DNA of 21,035 nt, taken from contig BFEA01000311.1 in the NCBI GenBank assembly GCA_003427395.1, positions 1,807,803 to 1,828,837 on the forward strand, given 5' to 3'. This document shows, piece by piece, positions 7,795-17,420 of this stretch. Source of the stretch: Chara braunii. Lineage: Eukaryota; Streptophyta; Charophyceae; Charales; Characeae. The translations under genes and the position numbers were made by a program. Under the pieces are notes generated by a model, which saw only the letters and a program-made list of their open reading frames with translations, was not told the DNA's origin and searched no databases. Within the stretch, counting starts at the first letter, position 1. Every line of letters begins with the position of its first letter.

Positions 7795-7848
7795 AGGAGG
7801 AGGAGGTGGTCGTCGTTGACAGAGAGGAGGAGGTGGTCGTCGTTGACA
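7795..7848. repeat. 27-bp tandem duplication
   Basis: GAGGAGGTGGTCGTCGTTGA occurs twice at 27-bp spacing, inside a GGA-rich stretch. Confidence 0.9.
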
Positions 7849-8140
7849 GCAGGAGTGCATCTGGGCGGGCATCTTCGACTTCCGTCAAGCCTTGTGTGTA
7901 TGTCGAATCCAAGAGTCAAACGCACAACCTACGACTTGACAGGCAGAGTAACTAATAGTCTAGCCTTGGTCGCCTGGGAATCGAGTTGCGTTTCAGCGGA
8001 CATATCGGGCTTCCGTCGGGCCTTGTTCGTCTTCGAGCCTGGTTGGGTTCGGTTGCGACGGCCAACGAGAGGAGAATTGAGTGCGGGATTCTGTCTTTGG
8101 CACGTGCCAAGCGAAGGGAGAGGGCGTACGCCGTCGAGAG
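7849..8140. other. Stretch with open frames on both strands, no assignable gene
   Basis: Frames stay open on both strands through 7816-8145 because of GA-rich and CGN-rich composition. No domain is recognisable, and the products are Arg/Glu- or Pro/Ser-rich depending only on the strand read. A genuine but unrecognised gene cannot be excluded. Confidence 0.4.
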
Positions 8141-8302
8141 GATGATTGTGCTGGTGCGGAGATCTTCCGCTTCTCCTCTCCATCTGCCATTGGTGGTCAT
8201 CGAGGGAGCAGGAGGAGGAGGTGATTGCGCTGGACTAAGTGCGAAGATGTTTCGCTTCTCCATCTGCCATTGGTGGTCCACGAGAGAGGAGGAGGAGGAG
8301 GA
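8141..8302. repeat. About 80-bp imperfect tandem duplication
   Basis: GATGATTGTGCTGGTGCGGA...CATCTGCCATTGGTGGTC recurs as GTGATTGCGCTGGACTAAGT...CATCTGCCATTGGTGGTC, each followed by a GAGGGAGCAGGAGGAGG- or GAGAGGAGGAGG-type run. The CATCTGCCATTGGTGGTC core is identical in both. Confidence 0.85.
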
Positions 8303-8372
8303 GGAGAAGGAGGAGAAGGAGGAGAAGGAGGAGAAGGAGGAGGAGGAGAAGAAGAGCGGAGGAGGAAGAGGA
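8284..8372. repeat. (GGA/GGAGAA)n purine-rich tract
   Basis: About 90 purines on the plus strand with almost no pyrimidine, in GGA and GAAGGA units. It produces long poly-Glu, poly-Arg and poly-Ser frames that I treat as artefacts. Such tracts can form triplex DNA. Confidence 0.93.
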
Positions 8373-8470
8373 GGATTGTTCTTGGGATTCATACCTTCGG
8401 CTCCGAGAGTTGGCGCTTGTTCTCCAGAGATATGGAACGAGGCTGTTCGGAGTCTGCTCGGACTCTTCAG

Positions 8471-8595
8471 ACCACGTGGGTTGACCTTATCCACACGTGG
8501 ATCAACCTTATGATCCTTATCCACACGTGGGTCGACCTTATCCGCACGTGATTAACCTTTTTCACAGGTTCATCAACGTTGTCCTCACGTGGGTT
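8471..8595. promoter_or_regulatory. Array of five CACGTG (G-box/E-box) motifs
   Basis: CACGTG starts at 8473, 8494, 8524, 8545 and 8586, mostly within a repeated unit of the form CACGTGGRTYRACCTTATCC; the intervals are 21, 30, 21 and 41 bp. CACGTG is the core bound by plant bZIP (ABRE/G-box) and bHLH factors. No gene start follows closely, so a regulatory role is inference; it may be a simple minisatellite. Confidence 0.75.
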
Positions 8596-8636
8596 GGACT
8601 GGAAAGACAGTGGGATTCGCTGGTGTGTAAAGGCGT

Positions 8637-8653
8637 GCTCACCTAAGGTGAGC
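8637..8653. repeat. Perfect inverted repeat, 8-bp arms
   Basis: GCTCACCT-A-AGGTGAGC, lying 46 bp after the last CACGTG motif. It could be a dimer-binding site or a hairpin. There is no T run after it. Confidence 0.75.
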
Positions 8654-9144
8654 AGAGCTTTGAATTGATTATTGCAATGCTTGCTTTGACAGGGAAGGAG
8701 GCCTAGGCTCAGTAGGCTGAAGCGTTAACTCGGGAACAACATAATCGCGACTGTCTGTATTCACAAGAGTTTGTTTCTCAACATAGCTGACGCGAAATCA
8801 ACACCACAAACAGGGCTTTAGCATTAGGCGAGGGCCATGGGGAAGTGATTGAACGACCAGAAACAAGGCTATGGCATCAAGCCAGGGCCATTGATAGGTG
8901 AGAAATCACTGCTCAAGCGATTTCAAGTCCTTGTCTTTCTCCTTCTCCCAGGTCGGAGAACATTTTTGACTTTTTGGCTCCTTATCTGCCATTCTCATCC
9001 GGGAAAAGGGTAGTGAAGCCTCAGTCCCCTCGCTAGCGTCCTCTTTCTTCCTCACCATCGTAGTTCGTCTCAACTCTCGCGAGAAGAGAGAGACGGGGTG
9101 GTAGTTGTACAATACTTCAAATTTCTGTTCTCAGATCTGTAGCT
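8654..9144. other. Non-coding stretch with a degenerate 54-bp-spaced repeat
   Basis: ACAGGGCTTTAGCATTAGGC GAGGGCCAT (about 8810-8838) returns as ACAAGGCTATGGCATCAAGC CAGGGCCAT (about 8863-8891). The rest shows no gene; the minus-strand frame at 8906-9112 is Lys/Glu-rich without a recognisable domain. Confidence 0.5.
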
Positions 9145-9168
9145 TATTCTGCTGCCTCTCTGTGTGCG

Positions 9169-9177
9169 TGTGTGCGC

Positions 9178-9257
<80 letters not shown>

Positions 9258-9258
9258 N

Positions 9259-9343
<85 letters not shown>
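9169..9343. repeat. (TG)n(GA)n compound microsatellite with an N
   Basis: TG units to 9221 pass directly into GA units to 9343; base 9258 is N. The ambiguous base shows that the length and internal sequence are not resolved by the assembly. Confidence 0.97.
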
Positions 9344-9347
<4 letters not shown>

Positions 9348-10055
9348 TACTACTAATCTGTATATGCTGCCTACAGATCTGATCATCATCCTAGGTATGT
9401 GAACACATCAGGGGAACTTGAAACAGAATGCCATAGAGGATATGTTGCACTGACACAGACCAGTCTTTAACTTCTATTATACAGTCTGGCCACCTGGATT
9501 CTCTCAGTATATACCCTCTTCATCACCGCAATTTTATCCCTTGGTGGTCAGTCTCCACAGCCACAGGCTACCATCCCTCCTTTCCAAAGATCCCCATTGC
9601 ACTGATGGTTCTCATTCCCTCCTTGCTGCCCCCTCACCCTTGCACATACTGATTTGGAAATTCTACGGTTCATCACTGGCAATCTACCGAGGCTCGTAGA
9701 TCTTCCCTCTGTACAAGAAGAGCCCACACTGCCAAGGCGCTGACCCGAAAATGATAGGGTCTCTGATTTATTTGCCCAGCTATTCTATTTGCCTGGGGGT
9801 ACCACCAATACTTCACCCAGCTATTGGCCGAAGGAAAAAAATAGAGTAGAAATGTTTCTAGTCGAATGAATTTGGGCACTCTTGTAGTGGCCTGTACGTT
9901 TACTAAAATTGTGGCTTGTATACAGGCACTGCTTTAGGAAGTACTGGTGGTTTAATATTAGCCACAACTTTGGATCCAGGCTACCCGACCAAAGTGGCTG
10001 GACCGCCAGCCAAAATGAAAAGAGATTGTGCCCACACCAGTTTGTTTTTCATTTG
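9344..10055. other. Non-coding stretch, no feature recognised
   Basis: Ordinary composition. CCAGCTATT occurs at 9777 and 9818 in similar surroundings, a minor internal repeat. No long frame, RNA gene or element end is evident. Confidence 0.5.
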
Positions 10056-10059
10056 GCAT

Positions 10060-10212
10060 GCAGCAAGAGCAGCCTCATGACGGACGCTGGACCCGATTTC
10101 CAGCAGGTGAAGCTCCCCAGCAATAGATGGAGCCCCCCGAAAGTGCTAGCGGTGTCTGCTCATATCAGCACCCCTAGCATTGAAGCGGGTTGTTTCTGGA
10201 AAAAAAAGAAGA
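10060..10212 (+). mobile_element. SINE-like dispersed repeat, copy 6, the most complete
   Basis: This copy joins the 5' half seen at 6714-6800 (GACGCTGGACCCGATTTCCA, GCAGGTGAAGCTCCCCAGCA) to the 3' half seen at 6632-6691 (GCGGTGTCTGCTCATATCAG, CACCCCTAGCATTGAAGCGG). It ends GTTTCTGG followed by A8 at 10200-10208. It defines a family of about 140-150 bp plus tail. No A/B box was recognised, so the source RNA is unknown. Confidence 0.68.
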
Positions 10213-10547
10213 GCAGCCTCAAGAAAAAGAGGATTGAACATAGTGGTAGTCTAGCAACAGAATTAAGTGAAAGACATCAAACATACTGGTATGGATTGCT
10301 TTTTTTGGATCTTTTGCAGTGAAAGTACCTACAGGACCAGGTCATGTTGGATTGGCACCTGAGGTCCACAGGTTTTGAATACGGACCCATCCTAAACGTA
10401 AACACCTGGCCTCCATTTGCACCTATCAAGGCATACTGTCAGCCATTAACTGCTGCAATCCATGTTAGCAGGACATCACCGGTGAGCACCCTGGAGCTAG
10501 TGTCCCACTAGAGTCCCATTGGATGCAAGTTTTAAGAAAACATAACT
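10213..10547. other. Non-coding stretch, no feature recognised
   Basis: Ordinary composition with no convincing frame, repeat or motif. Confidence 0.5.
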
Positions 10548-10570
10548 TTTTTTTTTTTTTTTTTTTTTTT
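10548..10570. repeat. T23 homopolymer
   Basis: A pure T run. It could be the A-tail of a retroposed element on the minus strand whose body would lie to the right (10571 onward), but no family match was seen there. Confidence 0.9.
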
Positions 10571-10799
10571 CAGCTGCATTTTCATGAATGGACAAAGGTC
10601 GACCCTAGTGACCCTTTCGCCCAGCCCAGGAATTTGCAGATCCCTTCCCCCTTCACCCTTTGTCCCTGGTGGAAATGTTCCCAAGAATCCCAAGTACCTA
10701 AGCAGTGCCATTTGGCACCGTCTGCAGTGATCTACAGTGAATCTGAGCATCTCCCAGAAATCTGAAGTTTTTTGACGAGAACGCAGCAATTAGGACCGG

Positions 10800-10925
10800 G
10801 CGAGTAAATGGAAGGAGGTCTCCATTGGTGCCCCCCAGTGGCTCCTTCCATTTTCCTGAGTCTGGCAGTATGACAGAGGAAGGGCTGGATGCTGGCCCTG
10901 GTTTCCAGCAACAGGGTCCTTCCCG
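10800..10925 (-). mobile_element. SINE-like dispersed repeat, copy 7, diverged
   Basis: On the minus strand, GGACCCTGTTGCTGGAAACC then AGGGCCAGCATCC and later GGAGCCACTGGGGGGCACCAATGGA share words with the family core in altered order. It may be an older or rearranged member; assignment is tentative. Confidence 0.3.
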
Positions 10926-11169
10926 GGCTGTCGCATAATCTTGTTTTTCCGAATCTTGCAATCAGACTCGCTTTCTTTTCCACTTGAAGTCCGCAACATG
11001 CAAACAAATGGCGATTCACACTGGCGCACAGCGCCCACTCAAAACTCAGAGATATGGGAATCGAAAACACAGTTTGGATGCAAACTCTCTTCAACAGGCT
11101 ATGGTACATCAGCGCCTGAATATCCCAACCTCCGACACTGTTCCCAACACCACTGTTCGCACACACTTC

Positions 11170-11505
11170 TCTGGATCACCCTGAATACTCCCACACGTAC
11201 TCACTGTATTACACACTCATGCACGCTCGCTAACTCCTAACACTACAGCGGCTATGGCCGCTCAGCTTCTACTCACTATGGCTACGCTATCTTCTCTCAG
11301 CCCACTTCAATTTCGGGCGCTTCTGCAGACCACCTCACACAGGACGCTGAAGCAGCGCTTCCGCATGGCTTACGCAGCGAATGAATGAATGGCTGGGCGC
11401 TGCCTCTTGATTTATACTTCAGAATCTCAAAGTCGTTGGTCTGCCCCTTTTCCACCGGGATCTGCATCTGCCTCTGCAAGGTGAAAACCGTTTCACTCCC
11501 GCCGG
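11170..11505 (-). repeat. Possible 3' LTR remnant of element 1
   Basis: Directly downstream of the chromodomain stop on the minus strand there is a purine-rich GGCCGGCGGGAG (about 11503-11514) that could be a polypurine tract, followed by TGAAACGG as a possible LTR start. A TATAAAT box sits at about 11410-11416 on the minus strand. The other LTR is missing and the 3' edge is not defined, so the limits are approximate. Confidence 0.35.
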
Positions 11506-11532
11506 CCTAAATTCGAGGTCCTCCGAGAAACT

Positions 11533-11823
11533 TTAGTCCAATGCAGGACCTTTACCCTTCTTATCTCTCTCATAGGCTCGAACTACATCGGGAGCTGTCT
11601 CAAGAAGTTCTGCTCGGGTAAACCAGCGGTTGTCCTCTCATTCCTGGAAAGCGAACCTGACTTTATACTGTTTCTGTGGACGACCTCTACCTCCTGTTCT
11701 GAATACACCTTCACCTACAATGCCCTCGATGTCATACCTTCCGTCCATGTCCGGAGGGATCATGGATCTCCGTGATGGAAACTGTTAATTTGTGACACAA
11801 GGCAACAACTTTGAGGCATGGAA
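11533..11823 (-). pseudogene. Chromodomain end of element 1 Pol
   Basis: In the same frame as the integrase, after a TGA at 11824-11826. It starts FHASKLLPC, continues with DMDGRYDIEGIVGEG and QKQYKVRFAFQ, then NRWFTRAELLETAPDVVRAY, and ends at a TAA at 11533-11535. The hydrophobic-aromatic pattern (YDIEGIV, YKVRF, NRWF) fits the chromodomain fold, which in chromoviruses steers integration to particular chromatin. Stops at 11785-11787 and 11638-11640 interrupt it. Confidence 0.75.
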
Positions 11824-12924
11824 TCATGGGTAGGTGTGGAGGTGTGCTGGAATCTCAATGGTATAGGACGGTCCATCCTTTCCGTCCTTGACTTCTAAGA
11901 CTGGCCACGGTCCTCTATACGCGGGCAGTAGCTTCTGTGAGATGTTTTCCTCAGGAGCAAACTCTTTTGACTTGACCCAGACTAAGTCACCTACTTGAAA
12001 CTGCGAGGGGCGACAGTGCTTGTTAGCTTGCTCTATCATTCTGTGATGGGCTTTCCTGAGGTTATCAACAACGATAGCTATCTCTTTCTCGTGCTGTATC
12101 GCAAGCTCTCGTGTACCGGGCGGAAGTTTTTGAATCTGGTCCCGTTTTAGTCCCTCAAACGGTCTACGCGGTCTAAAGGACTTGTGCAGTTCGCTGGGAG
12201 TGCGGCACGTGGCTAGGTGCACACTGTCATTGTATGCACTGGCTACCTTTGGGAGCATCTCATCCCAGTTGATCTGATCGGGCCTAATGTACATTCTGAG
12301 AACTTGTTGCAGGAGCTTGTTCACCTGTTCAGTCTGACCGTTAGTCTCAGGATGACGGCCATATGACATCAATAACTTTGAGTCATAAACTCTCATCAGT
12401 TCCTGTCAGTTCTGACTGGTGAACCTGGTATCTCTGTCACTAACTATCGACAGCGGTATATTATGCTCAATGACCCAATGGTCAAAGAACCTCTAGACTA
12501 CTAAATATGTGAGTGCCTCTGCACGCAAAGGGATAAAAACTGCATACTTACTAAACCTATCAACTATGACCATGACTTGACTTTTGCCATGCCTACTCTT
12601 GACCCCAGCATCCATAGAGTCAATAAACACAGAATCTTCGGGTCTATCAGGAATAGGCACGGGCCTGAGAAGACCAAGAGGGGCTCGCGTAGTGGTCTTG
12701 GTTCTCTGACAGACTTTGCAACTGCGGACGTACTCTATGTAGTCGGCCTTCATACCAGGCCATATATACGCGGGCATGAGGTTGGCTAATGTCTTCTGCC
12801 AACCATAGTGTCCCTTTGTGTCATGACATTCCCCTAAGATCAAACTACGGATCTCCTCACTATTACGAACGCACAAACGGTCAACTACATTAGTCTTCTC
12901 AAATAGCAATCCATCAGTAGTGCG
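11824..12924 (-). pseudogene. Integrase region of element 1 Pol
   Basis: From N to C terminus: an HHCC zinc domain (GECHDTKGHYGWQ with CKVCQRTK), then the catalytic core with Asp in FIDSMDAG, Asp in VSDRDTRF and Glu in RHPETNGQTEQVN, then the C-terminal GDLVWVKSKEFAP segment. All three DDE residues are present. Integrase inserts the cDNA into chromosomes. TAG at 12493-12495 and TGA at 12406-12408 split the core between the second Asp and the Glu, and the frame ends at TGA 11824-11826 before the chromodomain. Confidence 0.92.
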
Positions 12925-13194
12925 TTAGTCTGGTTCAGACTCTAGTGCCTCCCTAACTCTCTTGAGGAGGTCGCTATAGATAGGATCCTGCGCATATGCT
13001 TCTCTAACCTTTTGCTGCAGGTCTCTCCCTATATCCAGATAGTGAACTATCGCTCGAAAGTAATCAGGGCTCCTACTTAGAGCGTCCGCAACTACGTTAT
13101 ACTTCCCTTTTACTGGCTTAAGTTCAAAGTCATACTGATCTAACTCTGCGGCCCACCTAGTAAGCTTAGGTGTCATCTTGGCTTGTGTCTTCAA
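12925..13194 (-). pseudogene. RNase H C-terminus and linker of element 1 Pol
   Basis: Follows in frame after TAG at 13195-13197 and ends at TAA 12925-12927. It contains [20 protein letters not shown] and NVVADALSR, the conserved end of the gypsy RNase H module (usual pattern ..GKxNxxADALSR). It then leads into the Asp/Arg-rich linker before the integrase zinc domain. Confidence 0.9.
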
Positions 13195-13690
13195 CTACCT
13201 TAGAGTCTCGTGGTCTGGATAGACTTTGAAGTGCCTCCCCAGCAAGTAGTGCTTCCAATGATCTCGTGCTTGCCTGAGAGCGTAGAGTTCTCTCTCATAG
13301 GTTGATGTCAGTACCTTCTTTGAAGGCATCTTGGCATTCATGAACTCTACGGGCCTATATCCATTGTCGTCGTCTTTCTGTAAGACAACACCTATACCAT
13401 ACTGACTTGCGTCAGTGGTAACAACGAAAAGCAGGGATGGATCGACTACCTTAAGGACTGGATACTCTATCAAAGTTCGCTTCAATCTCTTCAGGGCAGA
13501 TATATAATTCCTGTCCCACTTCCAGATTGCTTTTTTCTTTAGCAACCTACGAAGGGGTGCAGCGATGGTGGAGAAGTTTCTGACAAACTTCCTATAATAG
13601 TTAGCTAGGCCTACGAACAACCGCAATTCTGTCAGTGTGCGGGGCGTTGGTCAATCTTTAATCATTGCGATTTTGTTGTCCTCAGGTTTT
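13195..13690 (-). pseudogene. RT C-terminus and RNase H of element 1 Pol
   Basis: Begins in recognisable form at PKPEDNKIAMIKD, then TGA (13651-13653, where the family has Trp), PTPRTLTELR and GLANYYRKFVRNFS, typical of the RT thumb/connection. RNase H follows, with Asp in TTDASQYGIG, Glu in YERELYAL and Asp in YPDHETLR, so its catalytic acids remain. The RT palm with YxDD is absent because the element is broken at about 13690. Confidence 0.92.
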
Positions 13691-14671
13691 GGGAGCGCTG
13701 TCGGGGGCTGGGTGCCGCAACAGGCTTGCGGGCCCTCGTCCGCGGTCGCTAACTGAGAACTCACCGTCCTCGGTCAGCAGCATCACGGTGGCGATGGTGT
13801 CGCCCGATGGACAGCGTTAGGTCTAGAGGTTGAATGAGGAGGTGTCTCCAATTGAGAACAGGTGGAGCAGCTATGTTGTGACAGGATCTCCATTGTTTTT
13901 TTTTCTTGAATACTGACTCTACTGAAGAGCTCTTTTAAAAAACGATGGCGGAGTAACCTCATAGGAGCGATGCTCCGAGGTCGGTCGTCACATCACTGTC
14001 GGAGGTTGGTCGTCGCAACAGGTGAGGGCCCTCGTCTGCGATTGTGGCGATAGTGTAGCCTGAAGGTTAATTGACGAAGTGCCTCCATATGCGAGCGGGA
14101 GAAACCATGGTTTGGATAGTTTTGTGTCATCAACTATATGATTGCTCGCTCTACTAGTGTGCTCTCTTCTTTGTAGGGAGTGACCGTGGTTGGATAGTGA
14201 GTTGACATTTCGAGAATCGACTTTTATGAAAAATCAAGGGTGGGGTGGTTTCGTTGTGAAAGCAAGAACATCCCGACTATTGGCTGAAAGATTTCGTGAA
14301 ATCAAGATTCATGGCCCAAAGGGTCTTCTGAACTATCACTGCAAAATTGTCTGAAGGAATCCATATGAACGCAACGGTTATCTAAAACAAACGATCTTGC
14401 CCTATGAAATGACAGATGAAGGAAGAAAATCGGAACTAAGGGAGTTGCTAGACTCCTAAGAAAACTAGCCCACCTTTGAAGATGCTCATGAGAAGGAACC
14501 AACCACTATGTATGGAAAGTAAGTGGAGTGACACTCATCTGTTGGGCCACTTTTTGAGATGGGTGTTATATATGTTCTAATGCGGGCACCGTTCAGGTAT
14601 CGGCTGTTGGCTACCTGAAACCCTCAATATTTGCGGGAGCCCATGACACTCCGGGTACGACCGAGGATAGG
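13691..14671. other. Spacer between the two retroelements, with a repeated block
   Basis: No gene is evident. A block at about 13711-13870 recurs imperfectly at about 14003-14110: shared words are GCAACAGG, GGGCCCTCGTC and TGGCGAT, then GTGTCTCCA / GTGCCTCCA. A T9 run lies at 13896-13904. At 14564-14580, TATATATG on the plus strand (TATATAA on the minus strand) could be a TATA box for either strand, or part of an LTR, but no element end could be fixed. Confidence 0.5.
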
Positions 14672-15341
14672 GTGCTCTGGATAGGGTGTCGAGCGGAACT
14701 TGGTTTCATCTCAGTGCCAAATTTCTTCATGAGAGAGGTTCAAAACACGGATATGAATCGAGTGTCGTGGTTGCAAGGATATCTTCCGGAACGCCATGGC
14801 CGCAAATCCAGTCAGTGTGCAAGAGTCTCGTGAGTTCGGGAGTCATCGCATAATACTTGTAAGGAAGGAACCGCGCGTACTTACGTAGTCGGTCAACGAC
14901 CGTGAGGATATCGCCGTGCCCGTGGCGATCTTGTGAGAAGGGTCTGGTGACGTCCATGACAATAGACAAATTGAATCCGGGTTCCTAAGGGATCGCCAAT
15001 GAGCGCAACTTACTACAGGGGTTGCGGCTGCGGGGCTTGTTGCGTCGACAAACCTTGCAAGATTCACAATACCGTGTGGCGTCGGTGATGACGTCGGGCC
15101 ATCGGAATCGTTGGCGAAGTCGAGTAATCATCCGGTTGACTCTGAAGTGTCCAGTGAGCAGTGAATCGAGAAACTCACCAAGGAGGCGAGTCTATAATCG
15201 ACGGTCTCGTGGGACGCATAACAAGTCCTCGCCTTGTGAATGGAGACGCAAGTGCCCGTCGACAATGCGGTGGTGGCTAGCCGGCGGGTGGTCCGAAGAA
15301 AGTTGCTCGTAGAGAGTGGCATAATCCGGATCTGTCTTGTA
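14672..15341 (-). pseudogene. Integrase of element 2, truncated
   Basis: The zinc domain keeps GHFRVNR and CESCKVC, but the first His of the HHCC set appears replaced by Leu. A TAG sits at 15192-15194. The core starts IVMDVTRPFSQD with its first Asp, continues ILTVVDRLRKYARFLPYKYY and LLHTDWICGHGVPEDIL, then degrades where the second Asp should be (ATTTLDSYPCF). A frameshift near 14730 leads to LMKKFGTEMKPSSARHP, and similarity stops there, before the catalytic Glu. Inactive. Confidence 0.88.
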
Positions 15342-15535
15342 TGCGCATACAAATGCTAATGTAGGTGTTGGTCAAAGTTGAAGGCGTGGTGTATCAACGC
15401 ACAAAGATTGGATCTTCGCGAAAGAGCATCCACCACTCGATTGGAGAGACCCGAGATGTACTTCGACATGAAGTCAAACTGGTCGATGAAGGACATCCAT
15501 CTTATGATCGTGCTACTCATGGTGTCTTGCGTCCT
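15342..15535 (-). pseudogene. RNase H C-terminus and linker of element 2
   Basis: In frame after TAA at 15536-15538. It reads RTQDTMSSTIIRWMSFIDQF, then FDFMSKYISGLSNRVVDALS and RRSNLCALIHHAF, the gypsy RNase H end and linker. A TAG follows, and a one-base frameshift near 15341 is needed to reach the integrase part (DPDYATLYEQLSSDHP). Confidence 0.85.
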
Positions 15536-16600
15536 TTAGTAGATCAATGGGTTGTTGTCCGTCACCCAAGTGGACCTACGATGCCTGAGGAGGAAGTGTC
15601 GCCAACGTTTGAGTATTGTGACGAAGGTCAGTAACTCCTTCCTCGCGTCATCAAGCGAGTTGACGGGGGGCACCTTTTGGCTGAAGTATGCAACCGGGTG
15701 CCAATCTACTCCGCCGTGCTGTTCCAAGACTGCGCCACTGTCGTAGCCGGAACCGTTCGTTGTCACTCTCGTAGGCAAAGTTGGATCGTAGATGCTCAAA
15801 ATGTGAGCCATGAGTATGTGGGACAAACTCCGAACTTTGTCGGTGAAATGGAAGGGCACCTTCGGAGACTGAAGTCGTGACAAATGTGCAACGATCCGTG
15901 TGTGTCCGCCAATGAAGCATTGATAGTACCCGACCATCCTATGAAGGAGCGAGCCTCTATGGTTGATGGGTTCCGACCAATCTTGGATGGCCTGAATTTT
16001 GTCCATGAGCGGACAGATGCGTTGTGGCATCACGAACTGACCCAAGTACTCGAGCGCTTGTTGAGAGAACTCGCACTTGGCTCGGTTGGCGTTGTGCTTG
16101 GCCTTATGTAGCCTCTCCAAAATGTTGCTTAGGTGCACGAGGTGCTCGTCCAAGGTCCGGCTATAAACCAAGATGTCGTCGAGGTAGATGAGCACGAACC
16201 GGTCTAATATGTCGCAGAACTTTGTCGTCATTGCTGCTTGGAAAGTAGCCGGGGCATTCGTGAGGCGAAATGGCATTACGACCCACTCGAAGTGCCCATA
16301 CCGTGTCTTGAACGAGGTCTTGTACCGATCTGGTAGATGGATCTCAATCTAGTGATGACTGGATTTAAGGTCCAACTTCGAGAAGTACGTGGCGCCGCCC
16401 AAGCATTCGAGAAGATCGTCGATGTGTGGGAGCGGGCCTGCATTCTTCACTGTTTGTGCGTTAAGCTTGCGGTAGTCAATGCATAGCCACAAGTCTTTGT
16501 TCCTCTTCCAGAGGAAGAGAACGGGTGCACCGTAGGGCGGGCAGCTAGGGTGAATCCAACCCTATGCAACGAGGTCGTCGAGTTGCATACGAGGCACCTC
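15536..16600 (-). pseudogene. Reverse transcriptase and RNase H of element 2
   Basis: RT motifs in order: PPYGAPVLFLWKRNKDLWLC, IDYRKLNAQTVKNAGPLPHI, FSKLDLKSSHH, then MPFRLTNAPATFQ and the catalytic YLDDILVYS. The thumb/connection YYQCFIGGHTRIVAHLSRLQ and RNase H (RVTTNGSGYDSGAVLEQHGG, WHPVAYFSQK) follow. The first RNase H Asp of TTDASG is Asn here (TTNGSG), so that domain would be dead even without stops. TAG after DDLVA and TAG after KSSHH (just before IEIHLP) interrupt the fingers/palm. Confidence 0.93.
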
Positions 16601-17420
16601 AAGTTCCTCCTCGCTCATGCGGTAGATACAGCAACGCAGAGGTACGGCGCCGTCCTCGAGGATGATCTCGTGGGGAATAGGCCGATCCGGTACGATTCCG
16701 GTGGGGACCTCGAAGACGTCGCCAGAGGAGTCAAGAAGCTCTACAATTCGTGGGTTCGGTGACACTTTCGATGCTGGCTCATCCGATGGAGGGATGGCAT
16801 GCAAGAAGCAAAGGCCCATTTCTTCAATGTCGTGTCGTATGATGGAGTTGCGAATGCTCGTCACGAAAACTACGTGACAACCAATCGAAGGGTGAGGTGG
16901 AGGAACCATACATGGGACTAGCATGCGGTTCCCATCACAAACGTGAACGGTGCGGTGATAGAAGTTCAACGGGTAGTCCTCACTTCGCAGCTACGACATG
17001 CCCCAAATCATGTTGAACTTTGTGTCCAAGATGTCGAAGGACAAGGCCTCGCGTGCATGCGGGGCGAAGTACACGGGGCACCGCGTCAATGCACCGGTCA
17101 ATGGACTCGTGCGAGACCGTCGGCCAACATGACTTGTCTGGGCTGCTACTTCCTTCGAACGTGCGGTCCCAGGCCAGCGCGTGCCATGAAGTCTTGGCTG
17201 ATGTAGTTGCGGGTAGCTCCAAGATCGATCAAGACGCAGCAAGTCACCGTTCTGATCTAAATGCGGATGTAGAGGAAAGGTGTGTCGATGTTATTGTACC
17301 GTTGTGTGGTGCTCTCGCAGTCAATCTTCGCAAGGTACTCACAAAGGTCAACAACCGCTACTCTGTCTTCCGTCAATGGAGCTGGTACTATAGTGTGCAA
17401 ATACTTGCACAATTCTGCCA
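16562..17420 (-). pseudogene. Aspartic protease region of element 2
   Basis: An upstream spacer reads AELCKYLHTIVPAPLTEDRV and DLCEYLAKIDCES. Then comes CCVLIDLGATRNYISQDFMA at about 17170-17235, the D-S/T-G-A active-site loop of a retropepsin-like protease with Leu replacing Ser/Thr. The fold continues through GALTRCPVYFAPHAREALSF and ILDTKFNMIWGMS, and then a linker with PDRPIPHEIILEDGAVPLRC and MSEEELEVPRMQLDDLVA into RT. Stops lie at 17257-17259, after VRRK, and after WGMS. It would have cut the Gag-Pol precursor. Confidence 0.85.

Larger units (their letters stand above)
11170..13690 (-). mobile_element. Element 1: 5'-truncated Ty3/gypsy chromovirus relic
   Basis: Minus-strand order is RT C-terminus, RNase H, integrase, chromodomain, possible 3' LTR. 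This order, with integrase after RNase H, identifies Ty3/gypsy, and the terminal chromodomain marks the chromovirus branch. Gag, protease and most of RT are missing: similarity stops at about 13690, just before PKPEDNKIAMIKD. The coding frame is continuous for about 2.1 kb with no frameshift but has eight in-frame stops (13651, 13195, 12925, 12493, 12406, 11824, 11785, 11638). It cannot encode a working enzyme. Confidence 0.9.

Noticed and set aside
7260-8524. Long open frames on both strands (up to 221 codons)
   Set aside because: They overlap on opposite strands and follow the GA/GGA- and CGN-rich composition. They give poly-Ser, poly-Pro or poly-Glu products without a domain. Duplications inside them do not respect codons.
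9105-9402. Open frames of alternating Arg-Glu, Cys-Val, Ser-Leu and Thr-His
   Set aside because: Pure translation of the (TG)n(GA)n microsatellite.
11533-13690. An alternative genetic code reading the in-frame stops as amino acids
   Set aside because: All three stop codons occur in frame, at positions where the family has unrelated residues, and the element is also truncated. Ordinary decay explains it.
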